DNA from: Cunninghamia lanceolata
Taxonomy: Eukaryota > Streptophyta > Pinopsida > Cupressales > Cupressaceae
Direction: 5' to 3'
NCBI GenBank assembly: GCA_027924645.1
Contig: BSBN01001687.1
Location: 4,650,001 to 4,714,000 of the forward strand
DNA length: 64,000 nucleotides
Position 1 is the stretch's first letter. Every line of letters begins with the position of its first letter. This document shows positions 44,610 through 57,148 of this stretch, in pieces. Position numbers and translations under genes: made by a program. The notes under the pieces were generated by a model, which searched no databases, had not been told where the DNA came from, and worked only from the letters and a program-made list of their open reading frames with translations.

Positions 44610-45784
44610 CTATTTGCAAATTGTGCATTATGGAGGCTCTCTTCCAGAGGTTTAGAGTTGTTCACACACAAATTTGGCCTCAAGGAGCTTGCAGCCTCAT
44701 CCATTGCTTAACAACTCGGTAACATTGTTTCAGTGCAAGAAATAGTGTTAATTTCTAGTTTTATTATATTTCTTTGTCTATTCACTGGAAAAATTGTGGT
44801 GTAGACCACAACCCTATTTTTCCTATGCACACTAGGGTATTCTTCCTTATAGACTAGGATTGATACTCTTAGTTTTTATTTATTTGTCACTATTGTTATT
44901 TCCTAGATGCACTAAGGAAATAAGATCACACATAGTTATTTATCTTTTCTATAGTGGTTATCCATGGAGATCAAAAGACCAACATAGGGGCTTGACCTAA
45001 TGGAAAGCTCCCAAATAGCCCCAACAAATTTTCTTGGTCTTCGTTGTTGTAGGTTTTTAAGGAGATTCAATTGCAAAAGGGTTTGATAGTCTCTTCTCCT
45101 TTCCTCTCTTTATTTCATTTTATCATTCTATGGATAGGTAAAAATCAAGTCAATAAGATCAAGCATGCAAATCAAAACATAATCCTACCACCATCAAAGA
45201 ATCGAATCCAAGTGAAACCAAATGCATACAATTCAAGAACAAGATCACCTAGATTGTATGATTCCTTGTTTGGAGATGTGGATTGCTTCTCAACAATGAA
45301 CAATCATGAAGATCAAAGCTGCCATGATGGATGGATGATAGTGATAATATGCTCAATGGATGAAATGGAAGCTCAATATGTTTGGGATGATAATGTAGAT
45401 GCTATGATAATGGATGTGATTCTAGATTCTTGATAGATTGTATGGAATGGAAGAGTGTTCATATAGAACTCAACCAAAATCAATCAACGATAGAGATTAG
45501 GTGGCTATGTTGAATGGTTAAGATTAAAAGGTGACATAGATGAATGTGTACAAGCCATGTGTCTATAGGTAAGACCTATTTTAAATGATTGTAGTTGGGT
45601 TGTTATTGATGATAAGATAAGTTTACTTAAAATAGAGAGAAGTTCTATTTTAAGAGCTTGACGATGAGGATAGCTGATTTTAGAATCAATTAGAATTTAA
45701 TCTAGATCATTCCAATGAACAAAGTCAACTTGTACACATAGAAGAAAGTGATAAGATAAGAGATGATTTTAAATGAGAGAAGAA
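44610..45784. other. No gene seen
   Basis: Unassigned DNA continuing from 30637 across the chromovirus. The frame 45071-45433 lacks any recognisable domain, and its codon use does not stand out. Confidence 0.45.
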
Positions 45785-46031
45785 ATAAATTAAATAAATT
45801 GAAATTTATTTAATTTATAGATGTGATAATAAGATAAATAAATAAAATATTGATTTTATTTATTTACTATGGAGGAAACCAATTAAATAAATTAAGAAAT
45901 TTATTTAATTGTTTGAAACAGATATAAGAAATAATTAGATAATAAAAATTATTTAATTATGAGAAATAGAAGAAATTAGATGAAAATTTAGAGAGAAATT
46001 AACTAAATAAATATGATTTATTTAATTAATT
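45785..46031. repeat. Five consecutive AT-rich stem-loops
   Basis: Stems pair 45785-45799/45804-45818 (15 bp), 45835-45848/45853-45866 (14 bp), 45880-45893/45898-45911 (14 bp), 45931-45943/45948-45960 (13 bp, one G.T) and 45997-46012/46016-46031 (15 of 16). All have 3-4 base loops and share AAATAAATT-like arms. Spacing from stem to stem is about 45-65 bp. The surrounding DNA is not as AT-biased. Confidence 0.85.
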
Positions 46032-47888
46032 AGGAAGATGGGTGATTAGATGTTTTCGAGAGAAGTGTGCTAGGACAAAGTTACCTAAATGTCGATGCAA
46101 ATGGTGAAAATGCAGTAAATCAATAAATAATGAAATGAGTTAATTTTGGGTGTCTACACATTCAATATTCCTCTTGTAGTTGGTTTAATGCATTTATTCA
46201 TTGATTTGGTGATTTATTATGTTGTTGGGTCCTCATTTTGGTTCTATGTACAGACTCTATGAGTGAATGAACTTGAGTAAGACTACAATAAAGAATTTTT
46301 GGGTTTTTTTGCTATACAAATGACAACACAACACACAAACATCTATACTATGCATTGGCATCTTGAGCTAAGACTTTCCCCTTTCGGTATGAGGCTCTTC
46401 TATTACTCTCATTCACTATTCTATGTTCATTGTTGTGATTTAGCATAGATAGATTTTTAGATTTTAAATTTTTCCTAATATGCACCTTAGTGCTTTAGCT
46501 TATCAAAATTAGGTAATTTCTCACCGTAGAGAAAAGTAGGGTCTAGATGGAGTTATTATGTTCTTCTTGATTAGATAGTGTGATATGGGAAAAGGAGATC
46601 TAGACTAATAAAATGAATTAACCTAGATCAAGCTTTCTCCATGCCACATTAGAACACAAGCTGATGAAGATGTTTAAGTTTGACTATAGTCCTCAAGGGA
46701 GAGTCAAACTGTTCGGGCTCTGTTCCTTTGTTACAAAGAAGGAAGGTTGATGACTAATGATTAACTATGCCATGTAATGTGGAGCTCTAGATGACAGACT
46801 AAGTAATATAGTAGATCACTATAATAGTGTGCAAAAAATAGAAGCAGAGTAGAGTAGATCAGATTAGGGAGAACCTGTCACTAGAAGATGAAGCATAAAT
46901 GGCTAGACATTAGCATTGAGTGCTAGGGTCCTAGGGCTTTGGATGGAATTTCATCTATTGATGTTCTCCTTTGTATTTTCTATCTTCCTATTGTTTGTTA
47001 CTTTCATAAGTTCCATCTTCGAATCTTCACACAAAGAAGAGGGAAAATGGTTGTGCTATATAGGGTCTTGCCTCAATCAAAACCTGTGTTGGTGTTCCCA
47101 CCTCCACAACAACAAATGATGATTGATATAGAGAATGTGTTCACAATGAATAGATGTGAATCAAGTAATAAATATTGCTATAAATAAAATAGATTTACCT
47201 TAGCATGAAACCCTAGTCTGATTGATGTCACAACATAATCACATACATAGAGTTGATGGGAGATGAAGAAGCTTCATCAAATACTTGCAAAAGGGTTAGT
47301 TCCAATAATAATCACAAGTAGAGAGCTTTAGTAAGTTAGTGGTTTGTTGTAGAAGAATTCACAAGATCATATCATGTCACATTGTCAAGATGTTGTATAA
47401 GATTCCTTAGATCCTCAAATGGATGAAAAAGACTAGTTTTTATGTGAATCAAACATCCTTTCAAAGAGTCACTTGTTGAGGCCAACAAGAGAGATGCATC
47501 GTTCAATACACAAAAGCTGCTAATTGAATTCATAACTTTTCAAGGCTAAATGGGTAGGACCCTAGCATTAGGCACTAGTTTCTAGGCTGAATTTGTCTCT
47601 GGAAAGTTAGTTGTTAAAGGTTCCAACACATTCTCTTATGCAAACAATGAAATGATCATATCACAAATAGATTTAATCATACATGCTAAACAAAGGGCCA
47701 AGTCTAGTGTGAAATTATGAGTGGTGACAATTTACGATACTACATATAGTAGCAACATACACTTCATTGAAGCTAGTTAGGCTCTCATGTAATTGTTTGG
47801 AAATTCATTCTCATTAGATAGCATTGCTTAGTCATACATAGAATTCAAATTTTCCACATTATATTTTGGTGAACCTAACTTTGTTCAA
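46032..47888. other. No gene seen
   Basis: Short frames only (46916-47119 and 46939-47187 overlap in different frames and have no domain). Probably the leader or LTR region of the Tat-like element whose remnant starts at 47889. Confidence 0.4.
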
Positions 47889-49328
47889 TTGCATTTCTCT
47901 TATCATTCTATATCTATTCTTCCTTTGTTTGGTACAAATAAGAATTTAACCATGTCAAATCTATTTCTCCAAAACTTCATAACTTTTGATAATCCTTTTA
48001 GTAGTGAAGATTTTGACATTCTTGATGAAGCCCTTGATGACTTCATCCATGTTAATTCTTCCTCTTCTCATCCAAAACATTCTCCTTCTACAGAAATGAT
48101 TAACACAAATTTTAAAATCTATAACATTAAATGTGTTAGGGCCTCCTCATTATCATGTAGTAGCCCTCATGTATAATACAAGGAGAAACAAACAAACTAC
48201 ACCTATCCCTATTTCCCTCTCAACTTCTTCTCCTATTCTTCCTCCAACTTCCCATCTTTCTCAGAAGTCGAGCCAATAAAGTATGATCTTGTAGAGAAGC
48301 TTCATGCTACTCCTACCAAGATCTCTCTTTGGGAGATCATTCAAGCTTCACCTACATATCATGGCATGCTCAAAGAAGCCTTACAAAAGATCCCATTAGC
48401 ATCTTCTACTAGGTTAAATGACGTAGTTGCTTTGCTTGATTGTATCTATATGAATTCTTCAGATATTGTGTTCCAATAATATGAATTACCTTCTTTAGAA
48501 GTGTAGAAACAAAATGATCCTCTTCTTATCATCATTGGGATTAATTATTTTGATATCAAATGTACTCTTATTGATAAGGTTTGCATCTCAACGTTTGTGG
48601 TGTAGAGTTGTAAAACCATATCAATATTGATACCTCTTGCATATCTTCCACTAATATTTATATCTATGGATTTGATATCATATGTAGACAAACTTTTTAC
48701 ACAATCACATTATTGATTGAACGGGGCTCTATTACTTTGCCTACTCTTGTTCATGTCATGCTTGGTGTTTTATCTTATAATATCCTTCTCGATAGACTGT
48801 GGATTCACACCATGGGTGTGGTTTCATCTACCTTGCATGGATCAATTAAATTTTTCTATGAAAGAAAAACTTACATGATTAAATCTAATTAGGATCCCTT
48901 GCAATATTGTCAACAAGTAGATCTTGTGACTTAGCCTAACACTTCTTGAACTCTCTAAAATCTTGTTCCTTCTTCTTTAGTAAAAGATGATTCCCCATCT
49001 TCAACCCCTACTCAAGAGGTTGATAATGGTGCGAATCCATCTTAAAATACATGTCTAGGTGATGATTGGGGTTCATTGGATTTTACACCATCCTTTATAG
49101 GATAGTATAAAACCAACCCCTCTCATTTTGACGTTCCAAAAGTTCATTCTAACTCTTTACTTCCAAATACTTCTTCTACATCAACATAAAAATTCTCCTC
49201 TTAGTTCTCCAAAAGATGCATGTGATTATACTTCTTGCATTAATTACACCACTAATGGTGATCCTCCCTCCTTCAAGGAGATGCAATCCCATTATGGACA
49301 TGGTTTTCATATTCTCTCTAGTATTGGT
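47889..49328 (+). pseudogene. Tat-like Ty3/gypsy gag-protease region remnant
   Basis: Reads, with stops and shifts, as the region around the aspartic protease of Tat-type Ty3/gypsy elements. EPIKYDLVEKLHATPTKISL and WEIIQASPTYHGMLKEAL (about 48270-48380) are followed by the protease-like fold (YFDIKCTLIDK near 48549-48580, where the expected DxG is decayed) and HVMLGVLSYNILLDRLWIHT with STLHGSIKF (48750-48855). The last part, to 49325, is a Ser/Pro-rich linker. It is cut at 49329 by the copia-2 3' LTR, so the rest of this element lies beyond the nested copia, outside the window. Confidence 0.7.
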
Positions 49329-50759
49329 TGTTGGAATGCACAAGACAACTCAGAGGGGGGGGGTGAATTAGTTGTAACCAAAACTTAACTTCTTATATAC
49401 ATCAAAACATCAACCACTTAATCATTTTTATTATGATTTAACCATGAAAGCATGAAAAAAAAAACTTAAGGACATCCACACATGAGACACTAGAGTTTTT
49501 ACATGGAAAACCCAATAAGGGAAAAACCACGATGAGGGTTAACTCACAATATAAATGATATATCAAAGCTACAACAAGGCTCACTACCCAAGGACTCACT
49601 GTCCAAAATGCTCACTGCCAAAAGAAAAGGTTCACTACCGGAACTAGAGGAAGATGATTACAATGAGAATGGATCTCACAACAACTAGGGATCCACCACA
49701 AACTCAACTGAATCTACCGCCACCTCTCTGCAGAAAAAGTAGACTCTTTACTGCTCATTGCTACACATACACTTCACAAACTCTTTCGGATTACACCTAC
49801 AACAAATGATGCTTCTCATGTAGCCATTTAAACTATCTCAACAACTTTGCTTAATTTCCCAATCATCTAACTCGTATTTATACATCTGCGTAATCTTGGA
49901 AACAATCTTCAAGGTTGCACAAACAACAACCTTAACTAATATTCAAATTAGATCTGGACCTAAAAATTCCCACAGTGGAAAAGAATAAATGCAAACCACA
50001 CCACACCTTAGCTGGGACTCAAATGCAATCTTCCACACAACAACATGCTTCCACAAACTCCAAATCATAGCCGTAACTAGTGAAAAGAAACAAGTCGGCC
50101 AAAACTGACGTTAACACTAAGACCTTTAGGAACACGCTTCAACCATGATCCAAATTACAATTTGTGAACTAATAAAAAAGAAGGAAAATGATATAGAGAC
50201 ATCCACAAGCATGTTACAATCACCAAGAGCTTCCACACAACCTCCAAATGCTCATTCTAGAAGATTCTTCAAACTAAACCACTTAAACAATATTGTCAAC
50301 AACTATCACAAAGAAAAGATCACTTGCAGAGCACCAAATAATGAACCACTTCAACTAAAGACACCTAATATCATCCCAAGCATAACTCTAGAACTACAAA
50401 CTATAAAACATAAATGCAGAGAGATGCAGAGCAAAATACATTTTCCCTGTCACCATTGAACAAACAGAAAAATAGTTTTTACTTTGGTGAATAGAACTCA
50501 GTCAAATCTTCACACTAGACACTCAAACTTGAAACATAGAAAATATAGACATCCCTTAACACAACTTCCAAACCACGGAAAAATATATTCAATCTACAGG
50601 ATATGCGGAGAAAAACACTGCACTATCCTGGGAGATAGAACAATTCTACAGTTGTACAACTTCTCAAAAACTTGCCCAAACTCATTCAAAACAACTTCCT
50701 TCGATTGTCACCTTAGGTGTTGAAATCAATGACAACACTCACTGCTCATACTTGCAACA
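49329..50759 (-). repeat. copia-2 3' LTR
   Basis: TGTTGGAATGCACAAGACAA...CATACTTGCAACA, 1,431 bp. It is followed at 50760 by the complement of the polypurine tract (minus strand AAAGGAGGAGAT). Contains the G-loop stem-loop (49345-49375), the short hairpin (49502-49531) and CTCACTG repeats (49580-49640). Confidence 0.88.
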
Positions 50760-51175
50760 ATCTCCTCCTTTGTCATTGATGGCAACACATGATGTGAAAA
50801 ACCATCAAGACAAACAAACTTGCTTTGCTTCTTTGTTCCCCTTTACTTTATGCTTTCTTCGGCTGCAACTCTCTCCTCCTTTTGACATCAATTGGAATTA
50901 CTCTCCTTATGTTTTTACATGAACTTCTCTACCCCTTTAAAATTAGTGGCAAAGGGCGCTAGAACTTTTTACTACTCTCCCTAAAGCTCAACTCAGACCT
51001 TATAACAACTGCACTACTCCCCCTCTCAACAACACTACAACATTTATTGATCTTTATTAGAAACACATATTAGCAACATCTGCCTACTCCCCCTGAGAGG
51101 TAGCCTTCAAAACATCAATCCAAATCAAGGAATGAAACTTTGAACACCACTAGACTGATGCACTTCCCATGCATC

Positions 51176-52760
51176 TTAGTTTAGAGCAGGAGGGGAAATA
51201 ACCCCTAACTTCTCCCTTAGATACTTAAAAGTATCCTTAGGCAGAGGCTTTGTGAAAATATCTGCTATTTGATCTTTTGTAGACACATACTCCATCTTTA
51301 CTTCATTCTTTGTCACTTTTTCTCTGAAAAAGTGATACCTTATAGATATATGCTTTGTTCTTGAATGCATTACTAGATTCTTCGAAATGTTTATAACACT
51401 TGTATTGTCAAAAAAGATTGGAATTGGTTCTTCATACACAACTCTTATATCCTTCAGTGTTTGCTTCATCCAAAGCACTTGAGTATAACAACATGCTACA
51501 ACAATATACTCTGCTTCTACAATAGAAAAATAAATTGAATCTTTCTTCTTGCTTAACCATGAAACCAATCTGTCACCCAAGAAGAAAGCACCACCACTTG
51601 TAATTTTTATGTCATCAATATCTCTAGCCCAATCTACATTTGTATAAGCACTAAGAGTGAAATCAATATCTTTAGGATACCACAATCCATAGTCTAAAGT
51701 GCCTTTTGAATACCTCATGATCCTCTTAGCTGCAAACACATGTGACTCTCTAGGATCTTCTTGAAATCTTGCCACATGACAAACAACATGCATTATATCT
51801 GGTCTGGTATAAGTCAGGTAAAGTAGTCCTCTAATCATAGGCCTATACTTTTTCTGATTATCCTTAGGTGATTCATCATTCTTTCTCAACTTGCAACCAG
51901 TTACCATAGGGGTACACACAAGCTTAGAATCCTCCATTCCAAACTTATTTAACAACTCTTTCACTTACTTTGACTGAGAAATGAAAATTCCTTTTTATGA
52001 TCGAGTAATATACAGACCTAGAAACAAATTCATTTCACCAAACATAGACATCTCAAACTCCTTTTGTATTTCCTCTACAAACTTCTTACACATACCTTCA
52101 TTGCCTCCAAAGATAATATCTTCAAAAAAGACTACAATAATCAAAATTTGATCACTATTAATTTTGAAATAGAGATTACTGTCTGCAGTACCTTTACTGA
52201 ACCCTAACTACAACAAATACTTATCCAACCTTGCATACCAGGCTTTACGGGCTTACTTCAGTCCATACAAGGCCTTCTTCAATCTGTACAACATATCACC
52301 TTGGTCTGATAACTAAAATCCTTCCGGTTGTTCTATGTAAACCTATTCTTCCAACTCACCACTCAAGAATGCAGACTTCACATCCATCTAGTACACCTTG
52401 AAATCTTTGTGTACTGCAAATGCCAAAAACATTCTTATTACTTCAATCCTTGCCACAGGAGTGCATAAGTGTCCTCACAATCTATACCTTCAACTTGATA
52501 ATATCCTTTGCATACCAATCTTTCTTTGTTTCTTACTACTTCACTTTCATTCATCTTGTTTCTGAAAACCCATTTAGTTCCAATCACATTCTTATCAGTA
52601 GACCTAGGAACCAATTCCCAACTCTAATTCTTCATTATCTACATCATCTCTTCTTCTATAGCCTTTACCCAATTTTCATCTTTGCATGCTTCACTCATTG
52701 GTTTAGGTTCAGTCTTTGAAAGTAAACAATAGGTCACCTGTTCTTCTCCAACTCTTTTCC
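51176..52760 (-). pseudogene. pol: copia-2 reverse transcriptase and RNase H
   Basis: From 52760 leftward: WVKAIEEEM, GTKWVFRNKMNES, ERLVCKGYYQ, YAPVARIEVIRMFLAFA, MDVKSAFLSGELEE, VYIEQPEGF and LYRLKKALYGLK. The active-site segment near 52130 reads ILIIVVFFEDIIFGG, where the family has Y-V-D-D, so one catalytic Asp is lost (FFED). A long open stretch (51964-51176) covers the connection and RNase H (YLTYTRPDIMHVVCHVARFQ, SAYTNVDWARDIDDIKITSG, SIVEAEYIVVACCYTQVLWM, TKHISIRYHFFREKV, DIFTKPLPKDTF), ending SPPALN. Stops occur in the reverse transcriptase part. Confidence 0.92.
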
Positions 52761-52817
52761 TTGTCAATACTCCTTTGCTTTTGTCACCAATAATCTGATC
52801 TTTAGAATGATTAATGT

Positions 52818-53680
52818 TTACATACTTGGGAGTCTTAACAACACTTTCCAGAGCCTTTTCTTCTTCAACTTGACTGTCCTTTTGTTCAACTTTTTTTCAT
52901 TCATTGTAACAGCAGGTTCATCTAATTTGTAGCCACTCATATATGATATTCTTTCAATGTCTTCATCAACCTTCACATTAGCACTCTCAATAATCTTTCT
53001 CAATCTATTATTGCAGCACTGGTAGGCCTTACTCTTAGTAGAGTATCCAAGGAAAATTCCTTCGTCACATCTAGCATCAAACTTACCTAACTCTTCTTCT
53101 CTTCTAATATAGCTTTTTCTTCCAAAAACTTTGAAATATTTCACTATAGGAACTCTTCCATACCACAATTCATAAGAAGTTTTAGTACCATTACCTTTGA
53201 CTTGAACTCTATTATGAATGTAGATAGTAGTATGTATAGCTTCTCTCCAATATACTTCTGGTAGGTTAGCTTTCTTCATCATCGACCTAGCAGCCTCTTG
53301 AACTATCTTGTTCTTACTTTCAATAATTCCATTCTGGTGAGGAGTTCTAGGAGTAGACATCTGCCTCTTTATCCCATGTTCTTCATTGAAAGCATTAAAT
53401 TCATTTGATGTAAACTCACCTCCTCTATCAGAGCTTCAGTATTTGATCCTAAATTCTAACTCATTCTCAACCATCACCTTGAAAGATTTGAACTTGTCTA
53501 GGGCTTCTGATTTATCTTTTAGAAAAGTAACCCAAGTCATTCTAGAATAATCATCAATAAGAAACATAAAGTACCTGTCTCCTTGCAGACTTCTTGTTCT
53601 TGTAAGACCACACAAATCTATATGCATCAGCTCAAGAAATCCAATAGAGAATTGTTCTTTACTCTTGAAACTTGTCCTTG
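52818..53680 (-). pseudogene. pol: copia-2 integrase
   Basis: Core segments on the minus strand: HIDLCGLTRTRSLQGDRYFM then FLIDDYSRMTWVTFLKDKSE (53627-53520), a break near 53430, MSTPRTPHQNGIIESKNKIV (53360 on; the catalytic Glu in E-S-K), YWREAIHTTIYIHNRV, SYELWYGRVPIVKYFKVFGR and EGIFLGYSTKSKAYQ. A stop and a frame change lie between the two halves. After ~52990 it enters a charged linker before the reverse transcriptase. Confidence 0.9.
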
Positions 53681-53681
53681 T

Positions 53682-54250
53682 CTATTTCCCCATTTGACAT
53701 TCCTTACAAATAATATTAGCAGGCTTCACAAGCTTAGGCAAATCTCTCATAGCTTGTACTAAACTTATCTTCACCAAGTTGTCAATATTGATATGACACA
53801 TCCATCTATGCCACAACCAACTCTCATCTGTATGAGCCAACAAACAATACTCAATAGTTTCTCTCAAGTGATACACATTACCTCTAGTCTTCTTACCAGT
53901 AGCAATCACTATTCTGGATCTTTCCATGATCTTGCATCCATTATCCTTGAATCTTAGATCATAACCTTTATTACACATGTGACCAACACTCAAAATATTA
54001 TGCTTTAAACCCTTCAAATATAGAACATCACCCGTATTGCGCTTTCCATCAAAAGAAATAGATCCTCTTCCACAAATCTTATCAGCCACATTATCTCCAA
54101 ATATAACAAGTCCTCCATCATACTTTTCCAATCTCACAAACTTACTTTTATCACCGGTCATGTGATGTGAAAATCCATAATCAATAGCCCATTCGTCCTT
54201 ATTTTTCTCAACCTGAGAGACAGACAAAGCACTCTCCTCCACTAGTTTTT
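53682..54250 (-). pseudogene. pol: copia-2 protease and pre-integrase zinc domain
   Basis: Protease: AIDYGFSHHMTGDKSKFVRL (about 54187-54130), where the canonical active-site D-S-G is D-Y-G, so it is probably inactive. Then GDVLYLKGLKHNILSVGHMC. The GAG_pre-integrase segment LWHRWMCHINIDNLVKISLV and ICKECQMGK carries the HHCC zinc residues (53840-53685). The frame is open for 213 residues. Its N-terminal edge runs into the inserted gag-only element at 54255. Confidence 0.9.
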
Positions 54251-54255
54251 CTTCC
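54199..54255 (-). repeat. Half of a ~57-bp coding duplication in copia-2 (partner 61615-61671)
   Basis: The stretch from CTTATTTTTCTCAACCTGAG to TAGTTTTTCTTCC occurs both before the left LTR of the gag-only element and just after its right LTR (61615-61671). The element's own target duplication is only CTTCC, so the long repeat is a pre-existing tandem duplication in copia-2 (minus-strand peptide EEKLVEESALSVSQVEKNK and its near copy). Confidence 0.85.
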
Positions 54256-56695
54256 TGTTGGAGTTTCTCCTGGATTAGCAGAGGGTTTGCTAGTTCCAAT
54301 ACATAGGCAAATTTGGCCAACAAATATAGGAGGTTGCGTGAGGTACCTCCCCTTCACTTCTGGTTCTACCGCACCAAGGGGGGTATCCCTATAGCTAAAG
54401 ATTTAAACTTGACTCGTCAATGACACAAAGATTTAGCTTTACAACAATAGGTAGAATACTCTCATGTTTGGACCAAAATATGCATGATAGATCACAAGGC
54501 TGGCAACATTCTTGGACATATCTAATTGGTTGAGGATGAGAGTATGTAGGGGTCCTATTTCTACTCCTACAAACTAACGAGTTGGAAATTTGAAAGGATT
54601 TGTATTAATTTTTGGATGCAAGACAGGGGGATTTTGGATCATAACTACTAATCCAGAAGCAGACCGATGCCTATCTCAGGGCAAGGAGTCAACTAAATGT
54701 ATACAAGAGAATGGCTTGCAAATGGCATTCAAGTTTCAAGGGGTTAGGACTAGTATTTGCCTTACAAACACCACCCAAGGATAAGTATTTAACTGTCTCT
54801 ACTTACATATATCCCAACTGACATACAATCTTCTCCATACTTGACCTAAAACAATTTAATCCACTCCTTGAATGTAAGTTAAAGATTAAGCATGTGATAC
54901 ATAAATCTATACCCTAGAATCTAAGAAACCCTTAGCAACCAGATTCAAAAGAAGAGAATGCATACAACACATGGAGATAGACAGATAAACACATGTAATA
55001 ATGCATTTTTTCATATAAATTGATGAGAACTAAACATATGTACAAGATGCATTCAAATGCAACTCATAAACTCTAAAAGAGATAAAATAGACAGGAAAAT
55101 GCTCTATTTTTCATTATATTTCCCCCAAAAATGCCCAAGTCTTCAACAACCCAAAAAATGAGTAACACAACCCTCTTATACAGAAAAGATGTGTACTCAG
55201 CATTAATTACATGGCATTTCAAAATTCTACTAGATACAGCACACCACAGAATGGCACTCAAATCATTGAATGTTCCAGGCAGAAAGAACGAAGGGAGCAG
55301 GTGAGATCAGGAACTGTGCAGCCGCTCAAGATTTTCACCCTCAAGATGGTAGGTGGCCCATCTATGTCTTTGAGCATGCTTCTGCAACTTCACCATTAAT
55401 GCCAACCTACCCATAGCTTCAGAAAAATGCAACAACCTGCATATTCTATGGTTTTCCCGCCTAAAACGCAACTACACATACAAAGGAAATCCTTCGCTAA
55501 AAGATTTTAAAATAGGGCCATCAATTCCCCTTTCTCCCGCTGAGATCTACGGTCACAAATGATTTCGAACAGTCATAGATGAATGTAATCGCGCCACATG
55601 GGTGCCACCTTGCCATCACTGACTTTTCAGCAAACATACAATCACCTTTTTGCCTTTTCCGCCTAGAGCACATACATTCCTCTTTGTATATGCAGACACA
55701 TATACATACAATCGCTTTTGACACGTGGCAGCATCTGGTTGGTTCTCCTTTGCATTGTATTGCATCCCCATCAGCCGTCGGAATGACCCTAAGGGCATTT
55801 GCTGATGTATATGGTCCTGGCGATATGCCTTTGCATCTCCTTTGTAAATGTATGTGCAAATGTGATTGTATATACATATAATCGCTTGCATAGAAGGTGC
55901 GGACCCCAAACTTTCATAGAACAAATCGCAATCTCCATCGAGTCTGGCTTGTATCTCCTCTTTATGCATATCGCCATTGTATATCGGCATATACAAGCGC
56001 CATATACATGCAAGCCACAGACACCAAATTTTATTCACTGCATTTGATTTTCAATCGGGTTCAAATTGTATGTTTTTTTTTGTATATCAGCGTGTATGTC
56101 GCATATACAATGTGAACATACAACCAGTGGGCCCCATAGTTGACGTTGACCACCATTGACCTGCTTGTATGTTTCACCCTATACATTTCCTTTGTATGTC
56201 GAATATACAAATGCGAACATACAAACCCCTTTACATACAAGCAAGGAATTTTTCCTGGAATATGCGATATACATTCTCTCTTGTATGCCTGAAAATGCAT
56301 ATTTTCCTTTGTATGTCGCGCATGTATGTGTAAACATACAACACAATATAAAAGCAAACTTTTGATACATCTGTAGAATATTCTAAGAATCTGCAATGTA
56401 TATTCCACCATTGTATGTTTAAAATGCACCCGAATAACACATACAAGCCCGATATGCAAGAAAAGATGCATACAATCAATTTTTTCCATTTTTCAAAGGC
56501 CAATTGAACCTCCTTTTGGGTCCAGCCAATGTATATCTGCACTTGTATATTCAAATGTACATACAAACAGTAATGTATATACAAGGATACATGCATGAAA
56601 ATGGAGGCCGATAGACTTAGCAATTTTTTTATTTTTTATGAAAGTGCCTGCGAATTCAAATGTTTGAAACCTGAATGTTTATGCAGGCACCAACA
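54256..56695 (-). repeat. 3' LTR of the gag-only element
   Basis: Starts TGTTGGAGTTTCTCCTGG, ends GCAGGCACCAACA. The right half (about 55680-56600) is packed with TTGTATGT, ACATACAA and TATACA motifs in both orientations; all the Tyr/Cys/His-rich frames in this interval arise from that repetition and are not genes. Confidence 0.93.
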
Positions 56696-57148
56696 CTAAC
56701 TCTATTTGGGGATGCATGCCTCTTGCAGGCATGGTGAGAACCATAGATCTCTGGGATGCAGACCAGTCCCTTATCCATTGGGCACAGAGTCAAAGATGCA
56801 CCAACTTGCACCACAAATCACATTTTTAAACCTTATTTTGGTGGCTCTGGGCAGCCAAAAAATGAAGAACCATAATTTTTTCCTATCAAATGCTTGATTC
56901 TAATATAAGTTATCCCAACCACAACTGAAAATACTGACATAATTTGCCCACAAGCTGATCTTATCAATTACATACTTCACCATTTTTGAAAACTTGCCTC
57001 TGTCAATATTGCCTCTGTCACTCTACATTTCAAAATTAGAGATATAACCATACATACTATAAAATTCTTTAGCATTAGGCAATGTATGCATGTCATATTC
57101 CTCAGATAGTATATCCTTATATTGCATTTGGCATTCCTCATCATTTAC

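Noticed and set aside
47889..48176. Separate host protein of 95 residues
   Set aside because: It joins, with decay, to Tat-like protease-region sequence downstream on the same strand.
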